The translations under genes were made by a program, and so were the position numbers. 64,000 nucleotides of DNA from Dickeya oryzae (GTDB lineage: Bacteria; Pseudomonadota; Gammaproteobacteria; Enterobacterales; Enterobacteriaceae), in assembly GCF_009372235.1 (NCBI RefSeq), contig NZ_ML762921.1, forward strand, positions 62,001-126,000. The letters run 5' to 3'. Each line of letters starts with the position of its first letter. The stretch's first letter is position 1. The notes under the pieces are model-generated. The model had not been told where the DNA came from. It ran no database searches and saw only the letters and a list, made by a program, of their open reading frames with translations. Shown piece after piece: positions 41,017 to 51,232 of this stretch.

Positions 41017-42957
41017 ATGCAGCTTGCTTTTAGACGCTGGAGCCTCGGTGTCAAACTTTCGGTCATTGCCTCCCTGAGTGTGGCTGTGCTGTTTATTACA
41101 TTCAGCCTCAGTCTGACGCGCTCAGCCGGTGAGAAACTGGAATCATTGACAATGCATGACATGGAAAGTCAGGTTACGGGTATTACCGATATGATAGCCC
41201 TGTACGACGCCAGCCTGCAGTCAGGTGTCGACAGCTATACCAATCTGTTTGCCAGCTTTCTACCTTCTCGTTTTAACGTTGATAATCAGGCCCGCCTGCC
41301 TGTCGGTGGGACAACGGCCCCGACACTGAAATCCGGCGATACCGTTCTTAACATGAACACCGCCGTTACCGACGACTTTCTCAGTCGTACTGGTGCGATT
41401 TCCACCATTTTCGTACGCGATGGTGACGACTTCGTGCGTATCACCACCTCGTTAAAGAAGGAAGACGGCTCACGGGCCATCGGCACTAAACTGGACCGCG
41501 CCAGCCCGGCATTCGCGCCCGTTTCCAGCAACAAATCGTTCAGTGGACTGGCGGTGCTCTTCGGCAAACAATATATCACCCAATACAAACCGGTCACCGA
41601 CGCCAGCGGTAACGTTATCGCCATTCTGTTCGTGGGGATTGATATCAGCAAAGAGTTTGCCCTGATGCAAAAACGCATCCTGGATAAACGCATCGGCGAT
41701 AGCGGTCATTTTATTGCGCTCAGCACCGCGGGTGCGACGGCGGGCAACTATCTGGTTCATCCAACGCTCAGCGGACAAAAGCCAAACTGGTCTGGCGACA
41801 CCCTGCAACAGGTGCTGAAGAATGACAGTGGCAGGCTGGAATACGAAGACAGCAGCCTGAGCGGCGATGATCGCACCCAGGTGATGGTGTATCACAGCGT
41901 GCCGCAATGGAAATGGGTTGTCGTCGGCACCATTAGCAAGGCCAGTCTGTTGGCGGAAATCAATGCCATCCGCAATGTGTTCCTGGCCGGTGGTATTGCG
42001 CTGGTAGTGCTGTTTGCCGTGTTCTTCGTCTACCTCACCCGTCGCTGGCTAAGTCGGCCACTGGACGAGGTGGTCAAAGTCGCAGAGCAGTTCGCGGCTG
42101 GGAATCTGCAAGCCACTCTCACCACCCAGAGCCAGGATGAAGTGGGTCGGCTGGTCGATGCCATCAACGGCATGGGGCATGGCCTGACCCGGCTGGTATC
42201 TCAGGTACGCGACGCCGCTGAAGAGATCGTCGTCGGTACGGATGTGCTGGCCGAAGACAGCGGCAACATCAGCGAGCAAATTTCCCGTCAGGCCAGCAGT
42301 GTGGAAGAAACCTCCGCCACCATGGAACAACTGGCATCGACGGTAAAACAGAATGCCGACAACGTTTCTACCGTCAAAGGTCTGGCAGCACAAAGCGCCA
42401 GCGCCGCCCAAAATGGCAGCAAAACGGTCACCGACTCGGTGGAGACAATGAGCGAAATCAAACGCTCATCGCAGAAAATTGCCGACATCACCACCACCAT
42501 CCAGTCGATCGCCTTTCAGACCAACATTCTGGCGCTCAACGCCGCCGTCGAAGCCTCACGCGCCGGCGAACACGGTAAAGGCTTCGCGGTGGTCGCCGCC
42601 GAAGTACGCTCGCTGGCCCAGCGTAGCTCTTCAGCGGTAAAAGAAATCGAAGCATTGATTGCCGAATCACTGCATCAGGTCGAAACCGGTTACCGCTTCT
42701 CGGAAAAAACCCGTGCAGCGATGGATGACTTACTGCAACGTATTCAGCAGGTCAGCACCATCATCAGCGATATTGATATCGCCTCACATGAGCAGGCTCT
42801 GGGCATCGAGCAGGTCAATGTAGCTATCAATCAGATAGGGCAGGCTATCCACCAGAACGCCTCGTTGGTACAAAACTCGGAAAGCACGGCTCAAGGGCTA
42901 CGTGAGAAAGGCCACCACTTGAGCGATGTGGTCAGCGTATTCCGCATTCATCACTGA
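41017..42957 (+). CDS. Methyl-accepting chemotaxis protein with Cache-type sensor
   Basis: 646 residues. Helix 1 (about 12-32), a large periplasmic domain (about 40-320) with the Cache pattern ([15 protein letters not shown]..., [44 protein letters not shown]), helix 2 (about 325-345), HAMP, and a signalling domain with [25 protein letters not shown]. It resembles the Cache_3/Cache_2 receptors that bind small organic acids or amino acids; the ligand is unknown. No CheR-binding pentapeptide. A hairpin follows the stop. Confidence 0.93.
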   Translation: MQLAFRRWSLGVKLSVIASLSVAVLFITFSLSLTRSAGEKLESLTMHDMESQVTGITDMIALYDASLQSGVDSYTNLFASFLPSRFNVDNQARLPVGGTTAPTLKSGDTVLNMNTAVTDDFLSRTGAISTIFVRDGDDFVRITTSLKKEDGSRAIGTKLDRASPAFAPVSSNKSFSGLAVLFGKQYITQYKPVTDASGNVIAILFVGIDISKEFALMQKRILDKRIGDSGHFIALSTAGATAGNYLVHPTLSGQKPNWSGDTLQQVLKNDSGRLEYEDSSLSGDDRTQVMVYHSVPQWKWVVVGTISKASLLAEINAIRNVFLAGGIALVVLFAVFFVYLTRRWLSRPLDEVVKVAEQFAAGNLQATLTTQSQDEVGRLVDAINGMGHGLTRLVSQVRDAAEEIVVGTDVLAEDSGNISEQISRQASSVEETSATMEQLASTVKQNADNVSTVKGLAAQSASAAQNGSKTVTDSVETMSEIKRSSQKIADITTTIQSIAFQTNILALNAAVEASRAGEHGKGFAVVAAEVRSLAQRSSSAVKEIEALIAESLHQVETGYRFSEKTRAAMDDLLQRIQQVSTIISDIDIASHEQALGIEQVNVAINQIGQAIHQNASLVQNSESTAQGLREKGHHLSDVVSVFRIHH

Positions 42958-42965
42958 TGCTGTCA

Positions 42966-42994
42966 TGACCTTCGCCGCTGACCGGCGAAGGTCA
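42966..42994 (+). terminator. Hairpin after the Cache chemoreceptor gene
   Basis: Perfect 11-bp stem TGACCTTCGCC/GGCGAAGGTCA with a 7-nt loop; the tail is only weakly T-rich (CTTC). Confidence 0.6.
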
Positions 42995-43155
42995 CTTCAC
43001 TCCTGCTGCGTTTACACGTCAACACACCTCAACGGTATCCCTGTTTGCGTCAAGGCGTTACACTATTCTCGCCCGGTACAGAACGCTGATTTAGCGCGTT
43101 ATTAACGTGTGCCGGATGAATTTATCGCGTATCGGACTGAATGGAGCACCGCGTT

Positions 43156-43521
43156 ATGGCTTGCCTGTCATGGTTATTCAGACTGACGCCGTTACACAGA
43201 GTGTGGTTGGGCGCGGTGCTGTCGGTGCTGCTCAGTAGTTGTGCGATGCTGGCTGGTAAGCCGGTTCCACCGCCACCACCGGCGCAGCAGGCGGTAGAAG
43301 TGTCCAGAGAGCAAAGCTACCTGTTGGAAAAAACCGGCTCTGTCTCTGTGAATGTCCGCGGCACTCTCGATGATGCGGTAGAAGAAATCGCCCGTGAGGC
43401 CAACGCACGCGGTATGCCTTACTATCGTGTGGTCAGCCTGACGCAAGATGAGCATGTGCGGCAGGACAACTGGCACGGCTATGCGGTGTTCTATCGTCCC
43501 TTGCCTGCCGCTCGCCCATAA
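43156..43521 (+). CDS. bsmA: BsmA/YjfO-like lipoprotein (DUF1471)
   Basis: About 121 residues. A lipoprotein signal (hydrophobic run then LSSC) is followed by a Pro-rich linker and a C-terminal YhcN/DUF1471 domain (KTGSVSVNVRGTLDDAVEEIAREANARGMPYYRVVS ... WHGYAVFYR). E. coli BsmA (YjfO) affects biofilm stress and peroxide resistance. Two starts are possible: ATG 43156 with GGAG upstream (chosen) or ATG 43141. Confidence 0.82.
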   Translation: MACLSWLFRLTPLHRVWLGAVLSVLLSSCAMLAGKPVPPPPPAQQAVEVSREQSYLLEKTGSVSVNVRGTLDDAVEEIAREANARGMPYYRVVSLTQDEHVRQDNWHGYAVFYRPLPAARP

Positions 43522-43537
43522 CCATTCAGGCACAATA

Positions 43538-43684
43538 AGAGCCTATCCCATTAGGGCTTATTCACTTGCCATTTTGGCCCTGGGCAGTGATCGAAATCCT
43601 CACGTACTCCGTGTACGCTCCGGGTTCTCCGCGCTGTCCGTGTCCACACTGGCTGCGCCAATAACGCCTGATGGGATAGGCTCT
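43538..43684. repeat. Intergenic repeat, short copy (147 bp)
   Basis: Begins AGAGCCTATCCCATTAGGG and ends ATGGGATAGGCTCT, so the ends are inverted repeats. Against the reverse of the 214-bp copy at 60578-60791 it is collinear at both flanks, with an internal stretch of about 67 bp missing. A non-coding mobile or REP-like family is likely. Confidence 0.85.
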
Positions 43685-43716
43685 AAGTACCCTAAAGAAC
43701 GTTAAGAGGATGAAGG

Positions 43717-43992
43717 ATGAAAACAAAGATTGCCGCCATCGCCCTGTTACTGCTGACAAGCGGCCTGAGCGGCACCGCGCTGGCTTCAGAATATCCCTGC
43801 CGCAGCACGGAATGGAATGAGTGGATTGAGTCGATAGTCAATACGCGCGCCGTGCTGGGTGATGTCGATGTAGGCTCACAGGTTTGGCAGCAGGCGGTGG
43901 AAAGCCGGTTACCTGCTTCCTCCTGGCCGTCACGCAATTCGGTATTGTGGTGCGCGGCAGTAGAACAGAAAATAGCCAGCCTGAAGAAATAA
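43717..43992 (+). CDS. Small secreted protein of unknown function
   Basis: 91 residues. The signal peptide is clear (MKTKIAAIALLLLTSGLSGTALA, cleavage likely before SEYPC), giving a mature protein of about 68 residues with two cysteines (in EYPCRS and LWCAAVE) that could form a disulfide in the periplasm. The ribosome-binding region is AAGAGG/GAAGG. I do not recognise the family. It sits directly after the intergenic repeat, and no operon partner is evident. Confidence 0.75.
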   Translation: MKTKIAAIALLLLTSGLSGTALASEYPCRSTEWNEWIESIVNTRAVLGDVDVGSQVWQQAVESRLPASSWPSRNSVLWCAAVEQKIASLKK

Positions 43993-44166
43993 CGCATCGT
44001 CTCCCGGCAGGCCAGTTATCCCATCGTTGGATGCCGTCTGTCGGGAACACACCGTTTTTATCGTATGACGGCATTTTTTATTTTCGTGTAACCGTTTCGT
44101 GTGACCGCACTGCAGCGTGTTAGTACACACCCGGTCACACGACATCACGCTACCTTGCGCGATGGC

Positions 44167-44901
44167 TCACACAGCGCGCTGGCGTACCGCTTCAAACAGG
44201 CAAATACCGGTCGCCACGGAAACATTCAGCGATGACACGCTTCCAGCCATCGGAATACTGATCAGCTCGTCGCAGTGCTCGCGTGTCAGGCGACGCATGC
44301 CTTCCCCTTCTGCGCCCATCACCAGCGCCAGCGGGCCGGTCAGTTTGCTTTGGTACAAGGTGTGATCCGCTTCGCCCGCCGTACCGACGATCCAGATATT
44401 CTGCTCCTGCAGGAAACGCAGCGTGCGTGCCAGATTGGTCACGCGGATCAACGGAACGGTTTCCGCCGCGCCGCAGGCCACTTTCTTCGCAGTCGCATTC
44501 AGTTGGGCGGAGCGATCTCGCGGCACAATCACCGCATGGACGCCAGCGGCATCAGCGCTACGCAGGCAAGCGCCCAGGTTGTGGGGGTCTGTCACGCCAT
44601 CCAGCACCAACAGGAACGGCGTCGCGTGTGATGCCAGCAACCCCGGCAAGTCGTTTTCCTGATACTGACGCCCTTCTTTTACCCGGGCGATGATCCCCTG
44701 ATGGACCGCACCTTCCACCTTGTCATCCAGCCACTGACGACTGGCGACCTGTACCGCAATGCCGCTGGCTTCCAGCTCGGCTATCAGCGGTTGCAGGCGA
44801 CGGTCTTCACGCCCTTTCAGGGTGAACACTTCCAGAAAACGTTGAGGGTCTTGTTCCAGCAGTGCTTTCACTGCATGGATGCCGTAAATAATTTCGCTCA
44901 T
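44167..44901 (-). CDS. rlmB: 23S rRNA (guanosine-2'-O-)-methyltransferase RlmB
   Basis: 244 residues of the SpoU/TrmH (SPOUT) family. An N-terminal substrate-binding domain (about 1-75) precedes the knotted domain with [52 protein letters not shown] and [15 protein letters not shown]. Methylates G2251 in E. coli 23S rRNA. Downstream of rnr in the same direction, as in E. coli. Confidence 0.97.
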   Translation of the reverse strand: MSEIIYGIHAVKALLEQDPQRFLEVFTLKGREDRRLQPLIAELEASGIAVQVASRQWLDDKVEGAVHQGIIARVKEGRQYQENDLPGLLASHATPFLLVLDGVTDPHNLGACLRSADAAGVHAVIVPRDRSAQLNATAKKVACGAAETVPLIRVTNLARTLRFLQEQNIWIVGTAGEADHTLYQSKLTGPLALVMGAEGEGMRRLTREHCDELISIPMAGSVSSLNVSVATGICLFEAVRQRAV

Positions 44902-44990
44902 TACTACTCTTCAATAATACGCTTGAGACGGGTTAACAGGGCAGCCGGTCGGCTGCCCAGAATACCGGTGTCACGGTCAGACGCGGTTCG

Positions 44991-47465
44991 TCACTCTGCC
45001 GTTTTATTCTTTTTGCTGGCGCGTTTAGCTCGCGTGGCTGCCGCAATTTTACGCGTTTTTTCAGCGTTCTTTTGCGATTTTGCTGCCTTCTTTTTACCGC
45101 CGGTTTTCGCCTTACCGTTATCCTTGCTGGCAGGCTGGCGTTTTTTACCGTCTCCCTCAGGGCGGAATGCACTATCCGGCTCAAAGTTGGCACGCTGGCC
45201 GGTACGGCGACGACGCGGCGGCTTCGCACCCGAATCGCTCCCCCGCTTCGCCCGGTCGCGCGAGGTTTTACCTTCGCCACGCACCTTGCGGGTAGACGAG
45301 ACCAGCGCAAAATCAATTTTACGCTCATCCATGTGTACCGCTTCAACGCGGATTTCCACCTCATCGCCCAGTCGGTAAGTCTGACCGCGAGATTCGCCAA
45401 TCAACCGCTGACCTACATTGTCGTAACGGTAGTAGTCGTTATCCAGCGTGGAGACATGCACCAGACCATCGATAAACAGGTCGTTAAGCCGCACGAAGAA
45501 GCCAAAACCGGTGACACTGGAGATAATCCCGGTAAAGGTTTCCCCCACATGGTCCTGCATGAAGTCGCACTTCAGCCAGTCGGCCACATCGCGTGTGGCT
45601 TCATCGGCACGGCGCTCAGTCATCGAGCAGTGTTCGCCCAGTTGCAACATTTCGTTGAAATCGGCATGCCAGCCACCGCTTTGCGTCCAGCGGTTTTTAC
45701 GGTCGCTTAGCAGATACTTGATACCACGGTGCAACGACAAGTCCGGATAACGCCGGATCGGTGACGTAAAATGCGCATACGAGGTCAACGCCAGCCCAAA
45801 GTGACCGCGGTTTTCCGGGTCGTAGATAGCCTGCTTCATGGATCGCAACAGCATGGTTTGCAGCATCTCATGATCCGGTCGATCAGCGATGGAATCCATC
45901 AACTCAGCATAGTCTTTCGGCTGTGGCTTCATGCCGCCTTTGAGCGTCAGCCCCAACTCGCCCAGCACGCTACGCAGCGCCAGCACGTGATCTTCACTGG
46001 GCTGGTCATGCACGCGGAACAATGCCGGTTCTTCACTCTTCTCGACAAACTTCGCCGCCGAGATGTTGGCCAGAATCATGCACTCTTCGATAAGCTTGTG
46101 CGCATCGTTACGCACGACGGCTTCCACCCGTTCGATACGGCGTTCTGCGTTGAAGATAAATTTGGCTTCTTCGGTTTCAAACGCGATACCGCCACGCACC
46201 TCACGCGCATGCTCCAGCACCTTGTACATCCGGTGCAGCTCTTCCAGCGGCTCCACCAGTGACTGGTAGTGTTCGCGCAACGCTTCATCGCCCTGCAAAA
46301 TGCTCCACACCTTGGTGTAGGTGAGGCGGGCGTGTGAACTCATCACCGCTTCATAGAACTTGTAGCCGGACAATTTACCCTGCGAGGAGACGGTCATCTC
46401 ACACACCATACACAGGCGATCCACCTGCGGGTTCAGTGAACACAGCCCGTTAGACAGCACTTCCGGCAGCATCGGCACCACTTGCGATGGGAAATAGACC
46501 GAGGTGCCGCGTGCACGGGCCTCATGGTCCAGCGCCGTACCGGGGCGCACATAATAGCTGACATCCGCTATCGCCACCCACAGCCGCCAGCCGCCACCGC
46601 GTTTTTTCTCACAGTACACCGCATCGTCAAAATCACGAGCGTCTTCGCCGTCAATGGTCACCAGCGGCAGGGAACGCAAATCCACCCGGCCTTTCTTGGC
46701 GCTTTCCGGCACCTCTTCAGCCAGGTCGCTCACCTGCTCTTCCACTTTAGGTGGCCAGCTGTGCGGGATTTCATGGGTGCGCAGCGCGATATCCACCGCC
46801 AGCCCGGTCCCCATGTTGTCGCCGAGGATCTCCACGATCTTGCCAATCGCCTTGGTGCGACGGGTTCCGCGTTGGGTCAGTTCCACCACCACCACCGTGC
46901 CCATGCGAGCCCCGGCGATACATTCCGGTGGGATCAGGATATCAAAGCTCAGACGGCTATCGTCCGGCACCACAAAACCGGTACCGGCTTCGGTGAAATA
47001 ACGCCCGACTATCTGACTGGTACGCGGCTCCAGCACGCGCACAATGCGCCCTTCACGACGTCCACGGCGGTCTTCACCCAACGGCTGGGCCAGCACTACA
47101 TCACCGTGGATCACCGTTTTCATTTGTTCAGCGGACAGGTAAAGATCGTCTTTACGTCCTTCCACCCGCAGAAAGCCATAACCATCACGATGGCCGATCA
47201 CAGTGCCACGCAGTAAATCCAACTTTTCCGGCAGGGCGTAACACTGACGACGGGTAAACACCAGTTGCCCGTCACGTTCCATCGCGCGTAACCGGCGGCG
47301 CAGCCCTTCGAGTTGCTCATCGCTGGTCAGTTGCAGATCGCTTGCCAGTTCTTCACGGCTGATAGGGGTATCCCGTTTTGCCAGGTGCTCCAGAATGTAT
47401 TCACGGCTGGGGATGGGGAATTCGTATTTTTCTGCTTCACGTTCCAGAAACGGATCTTGTGACAT
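44991..47465 (-). CDS. rnr: Ribonuclease R
   Basis: 824 residues. A helix-turn-helix N-terminus is followed by two cold-shock domains (about 80-240), the RNB catalytic domain (about 260-600) with the metal-binding aspartates in [15 protein letters not shown], an S1 domain (about 645-725) and a Lys/Arg-rich tail. A 3'-5' exoribonuclease able to degrade structured RNA, active in rRNA quality control and mRNA decay. ATG 47465 follows GGAGGAACC; the open frame upstream is not needed. Between nsrR and rlmB, as in E. coli. Confidence 0.97.
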   Translation of the reverse strand: MSQDPFLEREAEKYEFPIPSREYILEHLAKRDTPISREELASDLQLTSDEQLEGLRRRLRAMERDGQLVFTRRQCYALPEKLDLLRGTVIGHRDGYGFLRVEGRKDDLYLSAEQMKTVIHGDVVLAQPLGEDRRGRREGRIVRVLEPRTSQIVGRYFTEAGTGFVVPDDSRLSFDILIPPECIAGARMGTVVVVELTQRGTRRTKAIGKIVEILGDNMGTGLAVDIALRTHEIPHSWPPKVEEQVSDLAEEVPESAKKGRVDLRSLPLVTIDGEDARDFDDAVYCEKKRGGGWRLWVAIADVSYYVRPGTALDHEARARGTSVYFPSQVVPMLPEVLSNGLCSLNPQVDRLCMVCEMTVSSQGKLSGYKFYEAVMSSHARLTYTKVWSILQGDEALREHYQSLVEPLEELHRMYKVLEHAREVRGGIAFETEEAKFIFNAERRIERVEAVVRNDAHKLIEECMILANISAAKFVEKSEEPALFRVHDQPSEDHVLALRSVLGELGLTLKGGMKPQPKDYAELMDSIADRPDHEMLQTMLLRSMKQAIYDPENRGHFGLALTSYAHFTSPIRRYPDLSLHRGIKYLLSDRKNRWTQSGGWHADFNEMLQLGEHCSMTERRADEATRDVADWLKCDFMQDHVGETFTGIISSVTGFGFFVRLNDLFIDGLVHVSTLDNDYYRYDNVGQRLIGESRGQTYRLGDEVEIRVEAVHMDERKIDFALVSSTRKVRGEGKTSRDRAKRGSDSGAKPPRRRRTGQRANFEPDSAFRPEGDGKKRQPASKDNGKAKTGGKKKAAKSQKNAEKTRKIAAATRAKRASKKNKTAE

Positions 47466-47505
47466 TGCGGTTCCTCCGTTGTCATCAGCAGGCAGCTGAG
47501 CAGGC

Positions 47506-47931
47506 TTATTCAACCAGAAGTAATTTATAGAGGTGTGGGTTCTGTTCCACCATATCGGCGAGCGTGTAATTATCCAGTTCTTTCAGGAAATTCTGTACGG
47601 CCTGTTGCAATACCTGTTTGAGTCGGCAGGCGGGGGTAATATGACAAAACGCCTTGCTGCAGTTAACCAGAGAGAGCGGCTCCAGTTCCCGTACCACATC
47701 GCCGATGCGAATGGTGGACGGATCGCGGCCTAACCGAATGCCGCCGTTCTTGCCACGCACTGCCATAACCAACCCGGCGCGACTCAGCTGATTGATAATC
47801 TTCACCATATGATTGCGTGAAACGCCATACACTTCAGTCACTTCTGAAATGCTGGTCATTTTGCCCTCCGGCAATGACGCCATGTAAATCAGCGCGCGCA
47901 AACCATAATCCGTAAAACTTGTTAACTGCAC
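47506..47931 (-). CDS. nsrR: Nitric-oxide-sensing repressor NsrR
   Basis: 141 residues of the Rrf2 family. The winged helix ([31 protein letters not shown]) and the three Fe-S ligand cysteines in [13 protein letters not shown] are present. It represses NO-defence genes until NO reacts with its cluster. The start is GTG 47931 ([16 protein letters not shown] as in E. coli) with GAGG upstream; the frame is open 40 codons further without support. A likely target in this window is ytfE. Confidence 0.96.
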   Translation of the reverse strand: MQLTSFTDYGLRALIYMASLPEGKMTSISEVTEVYGVSRNHMVKIINQLSRAGLVMAVRGKNGGIRLGRDPSTIRIGDVVRELEPLSLVNCSKAFCHITPACRLKQVLQQAVQNFLKELDNYTLADMVEQNPHLYKLLLVE

Positions 47932-48304
47932 AGAAACCTCGGGTACTTTTCCAATCGAGTACGTTGCCGAACAGTCACCTGACTGCCCCAAAAACGTGAA
48001 CCGGAACCAGGATGGCGCTCGTTGTCCTGACACCAGACACATCATGTTCATTTTTTATCACCAGATGATAAACCAGTGCTCCGCGCCGGGCGAATTTATT
48101 TAGTACTCAGAGATCTTTCTTAAAGGAAAATTCGCCGAGTTGACGCATTTCTGTTAACAAAACATAAGAGAATCTTGCTATCTAACACGCTATTTCATCT
48201 GTTATGTTCTGAACAAAAATAGCCCTACATGTACGTTAACGTATGGCAAGCCAGAGATAGGCTTTGCCAGTGTTTTTTATTCTGCACACACTAGGAAATG
48301 GACC
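47932..48304. other. Divergent region between nsrR and a chemoreceptor gene
   Basis: About 370 bp; A+T-rich toward the chemoreceptor side. No gene seen. Promoters for both genes are expected but were not pinned down. Confidence 0.4.
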
Positions 48305-49891
48305 ATGCGTTTGAAAAATCTCTCCATCCGTACCGGCTTGTTAACCTTGCTGGCTGTGATCACCCTGCTATTGCTGCTGGTCAGCGGTATGGGGATTCAG
48401 GCCATCAATAAAAGCCGGGACTCCCTGACGCAGCTCAACCAGATTCAGGGGGAGCAGTTGGGCGCGTTGATGAACGGTTATAACCTGACGCTACGGGCCA
48501 GAGCGTCCGCGACACTGGCGGTACGCAAGATAGAAATTGGTTTGCTGGACGTGGGAGCTAAAGAAACGGATAAACTGGATAGTTATATCCAGCAGTCCGA
48601 CAAAGAGATTCGCCAGTTCAGTAGCGTCGGCACCACCAGTGAGCAGGAGCAAAAACTGGCACAGCAAGTGTTAAAAACCTATCAGGACTACCTGAATCAG
48701 GGATTAAAACCGATGTTAGAGTCCCTGAGAAAGCAGTACACCGACGAATACTACACCTTGCTGGAAAATAACCTGACGCCCCTGAGCGACGCATTTGATA
48801 AATCCATCCAGAATTTCCGCAGTTACTCCCAGCAACTCTCCGAAAAACACATCCAACAGGCAAACAGCAACGAACGGCTGATGCTGATGCTGATAGGCTT
48901 TGCTTGTCTGTTATCCCTGTTGCTGGTCTTGCTGGGCTGGCTGGCGTTACGCCACATGTTGCTCAAACCGCTGGATCACGCCATCGAGCAACTGGAACAC
49001 GTTGCCTCCGGCGATTTGACCCACCGCATTACCACCGGCGGTGACAATGAACTGGGTCGCCTGAACGACGCCATTTTGCGTATGCAAATGGCGCTGCTGG
49101 ACTCCGTTGGTCAGGTGCGTGACGCCAGTCATCAAATCGATCAGGGCAGTCGTGAACTGTTTAGCGGTAACCGCCATCTGGCGGAACGTACCGAGGAATC
49201 GGTCGCCGCACTGGAGCAAACCGCCGCCAGTCTGGAAGAACTGAGCGCCACCGTTAAACGCAACGCCGACAACGCCGAACTGGCCCATCAGTTGACCAAT
49301 CAGGTTTCCGATACCACCGATCGCGGCAATGAATCCGTCAACTACGTGGTGGAAAAAATGCGCGAAATCGCCGCCAGCGCCAAACGCATCAGCGATATTC
49401 TCGGTGTGATTGACGGCATCGCCTTCCAGACCAACATTCTGGCGCTGAACGCCGCGGTGGAAGCCGCCCGTGCAGGTGAACAAGGGAAAGGATTTGCGGT
49501 GGTCGCCGGTGAAGTGCGTAATCTGGCGCAGCATAGCGCCCAGGCCGCCAAAGAGATCCGCACACTGATCCTGGATTCTCAGTCCCATGTCTCGGAAGGG
49601 CTCGATTTGGCCGCCAAGGCAGGTGAAACCATGGATAACGTCGCAGACGAGATCAACCGTATCACCACGCTAATGAAAGAGATTTCTTACGCGTCTCAGG
49701 AGCAACATCGCGGTATTGAACAGGTGAACATCGCCTTTACCCAGATAGATAAAGTCGCACAGCAAAACGCGTCTCTGGTCAAAGCCTCCACCGATACCAC
49801 CCAGTCGCTGGAAGAGCAATCCCGCCAACTGGTACAGGCGATGGCCATGTTCCGTATCGAAGACCACACGCCGCTGCTGCAGGCGCGCTGA
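48305..49891 (+). CDS. Methyl-accepting chemotaxis protein, paralogue of the one at 7978
   Basis: 528 residues, exactly the length of the chemoreceptor at 7978-9564. Helix 1 at about 11-28, a four-helix-bundle sensor (about 35-190), helix 2 at about 192-212, HAMP, and a signalling domain with [25 protein letters not shown]. The sensor shares the LRARA and EIGLLD region with the paralogue. No CheR/CheB tether. The ATG follows AGGAAATGG. A terminator follows. Confidence 0.93.
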   Translation: MRLKNLSIRTGLLTLLAVITLLLLLVSGMGIQAINKSRDSLTQLNQIQGEQLGALMNGYNLTLRARASATLAVRKIEIGLLDVGAKETDKLDSYIQQSDKEIRQFSSVGTTSEQEQKLAQQVLKTYQDYLNQGLKPMLESLRKQYTDEYYTLLENNLTPLSDAFDKSIQNFRSYSQQLSEKHIQQANSNERLMLMLIGFACLLSLLLVLLGWLALRHMLLKPLDHAIEQLEHVASGDLTHRITTGGDNELGRLNDAILRMQMALLDSVGQVRDASHQIDQGSRELFSGNRHLAERTEESVAALEQTAASLEELSATVKRNADNAELAHQLTNQVSDTTDRGNESVNYVVEKMREIAASAKRISDILGVIDGIAFQTNILALNAAVEAARAGEQGKGFAVVAGEVRNLAQHSAQAAKEIRTLILDSQSHVSEGLDLAAKAGETMDNVADEINRITTLMKEISYASQEQHRGIEQVNIAFTQIDKVAQQNASLVKASTDTTQSLEEQSRQLVQAMAMFRIEDHTPLLQAR

Positions 49892-49902
49892 TTCTGTCTT
49901 TG

Positions 49903-49934
49903 GCAGTGGCCAGTCACGGCCACTGCGTTTTCGT
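49903..49934 (+). terminator. Terminator after the chemoreceptor gene
   Basis: Stem GCAGTGGCC/GGCCACTGC, AGTCAC loop, then GTTTTCGTTT. Confidence 0.8.
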
Positions 49935-50258
49935 TTACCCGCCTTGTTGGCTTTATTGCTGTTGGTTCACGCGGCAGGCGAACCCATGCGTGGTTGATTC
50001 ACGCTTTCAGTGCACTACACAGCACCCTGCACAATAAACGGGCACATTACGCCATGTTTTAGCACCAAACCATGCAGCCTGCACAGGTACTGTATTCTCA
50101 ATACTCTGGCGAGCGCCCCAGATTCCCCGTTAACACGTTACCGGCAGTAAAACCGGCACGCTCTTTGCTGCATACGCGGTGGCGCACACTACACTGCATA
50201 TCACTGACCTTGTCGTTTCCCCTGAACGGGAAGAGAAGGGAAAACCGGAGAGATCATC
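49935..50258. other. Intergenic region upstream of the PucR-type regulator
   Basis: About 320 bp with no recognised gene or clear promoter. Confidence 0.4.
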
Positions 50259-51230
50259 ATGTCGGCATCGCATCAACGCAGCCTGTCTTATCGCGACAGT
50301 TTCCATAGCCATACTGAAGCGCACCATACTGAAGAGCAGTGGAACAGATGGCGTAGCGACCTTCTGCTGACGCTACTCACCGCAGACGCGCTGGATCTGG
50401 CGCTGATTCATCAACGTGCCGACCGCCTGCAATGGCCGCTGGACGTGCCACATCGGGTGGTGGCATGGCGTATAGGTAACGAGGCAAGCCTGTTCGCCTC
50501 AGCGGATTACCGCGCCCCAGAGGCGCAACTGCAGCATTCACGTCTCCTGCTGCAACAACGGCTACAAGCGTCGCTGTTAGCATCGCCCCCGCCATCTGCG
50601 TCACGCTCTCCCCCACCGGTGGTCACGCTGGGCTCGCTGTTGCTGATGGTGTTGCCGACAGACAGCCCATTACTGCAACCACCGGCGCATCAGCGGCTGG
50701 TGGCATTACGCCAGTCCATCCACGCCGATATCGCCCCATTGACGCTGTACGTTGGGCTATCCAGCCCGGTCAGCTCCGCAGCACAGTACCGGCAGGGGCT
50801 TAGCGAAGCCCAACAGGCACTTGACGCCGTTGCCAGCCTGCAATCAGAAAAAGGGCTGTGTGATTACACTGAATTAGGGATACTGCAATTGCTGGGGGCC
50901 GTCAGCGACCCAACGCTGCTAACCCGGTTTATGCACAATGTGCTGGGCAATCTGGTGGAGCATAACCGTAAGTCGCCTTATCTGTTGATTGAGACGCTGG
51001 ATGCAGTATTGCAGGAAAACAGTAATCTGATTAAAGCCGCCGAACGGCTGGCTATTCATCGCAATACGCTGCACCAACGCCTGCAACGCATTGAACAATT
51101 ATCGGGTGGCACCCTGAACGACCCGCTGTTTCGCCTTAGCTCCGCCGTCGCGCTTATGATCGGGCGTCTTTCTGGCTTTCCAACGTCAGCAAGCACCGTG
51201 TCGCCATTCAACGCCCCGTCACAGGAGTGA
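50259..51230 (+). CDS. PucR-type transcriptional regulator
   Basis: 323 residues. The C-terminal helix-turn-helix (about 255-300; LLIETLDAVLQENSNLIKAAERLAIHRNTLHQRLQRIEQLSG) is the PucR/CdaR type, preceded by a GGDEF-like-fold region (LTLYVGLSSPVSSAAQYRQGLSEAQQAL). A Ser/Pro-rich linker is at about 108-120. There is no large N-terminal sensor domain, so the protein is shorter than typical PucR. The next gene starts 2 nt after its stop and uses the AGGAG inside it, so it most likely controls that CodA-like deaminase. Confidence 0.85.
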   Translation: MSASHQRSLSYRDSFHSHTEAHHTEEQWNRWRSDLLLTLLTADALDLALIHQRADRLQWPLDVPHRVVAWRIGNEASLFASADYRAPEAQLQHSRLLLQQRLQASLLASPPPSASRSPPPVVTLGSLLLMVLPTDSPLLQPPAHQRLVALRQSIHADIAPLTLYVGLSSPVSSAAQYRQGLSEAQQALDAVASLQSEKGLCDYTELGILQLLGAVSDPTLLTRFMHNVLGNLVEHNRKSPYLLIETLDAVLQENSNLIKAAERLAIHRNTLHQRLQRIEQLSGGTLNDPLFRLSSAVALMIGRLSGFPTSASTVSPFNAPSQE

Positions 51231-51232
51231 TT

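Noticed and set aside
46482-47216. 244-codon plus-strand open frame
   Set aside because: Antisense to rnr, no recognisable motifs.
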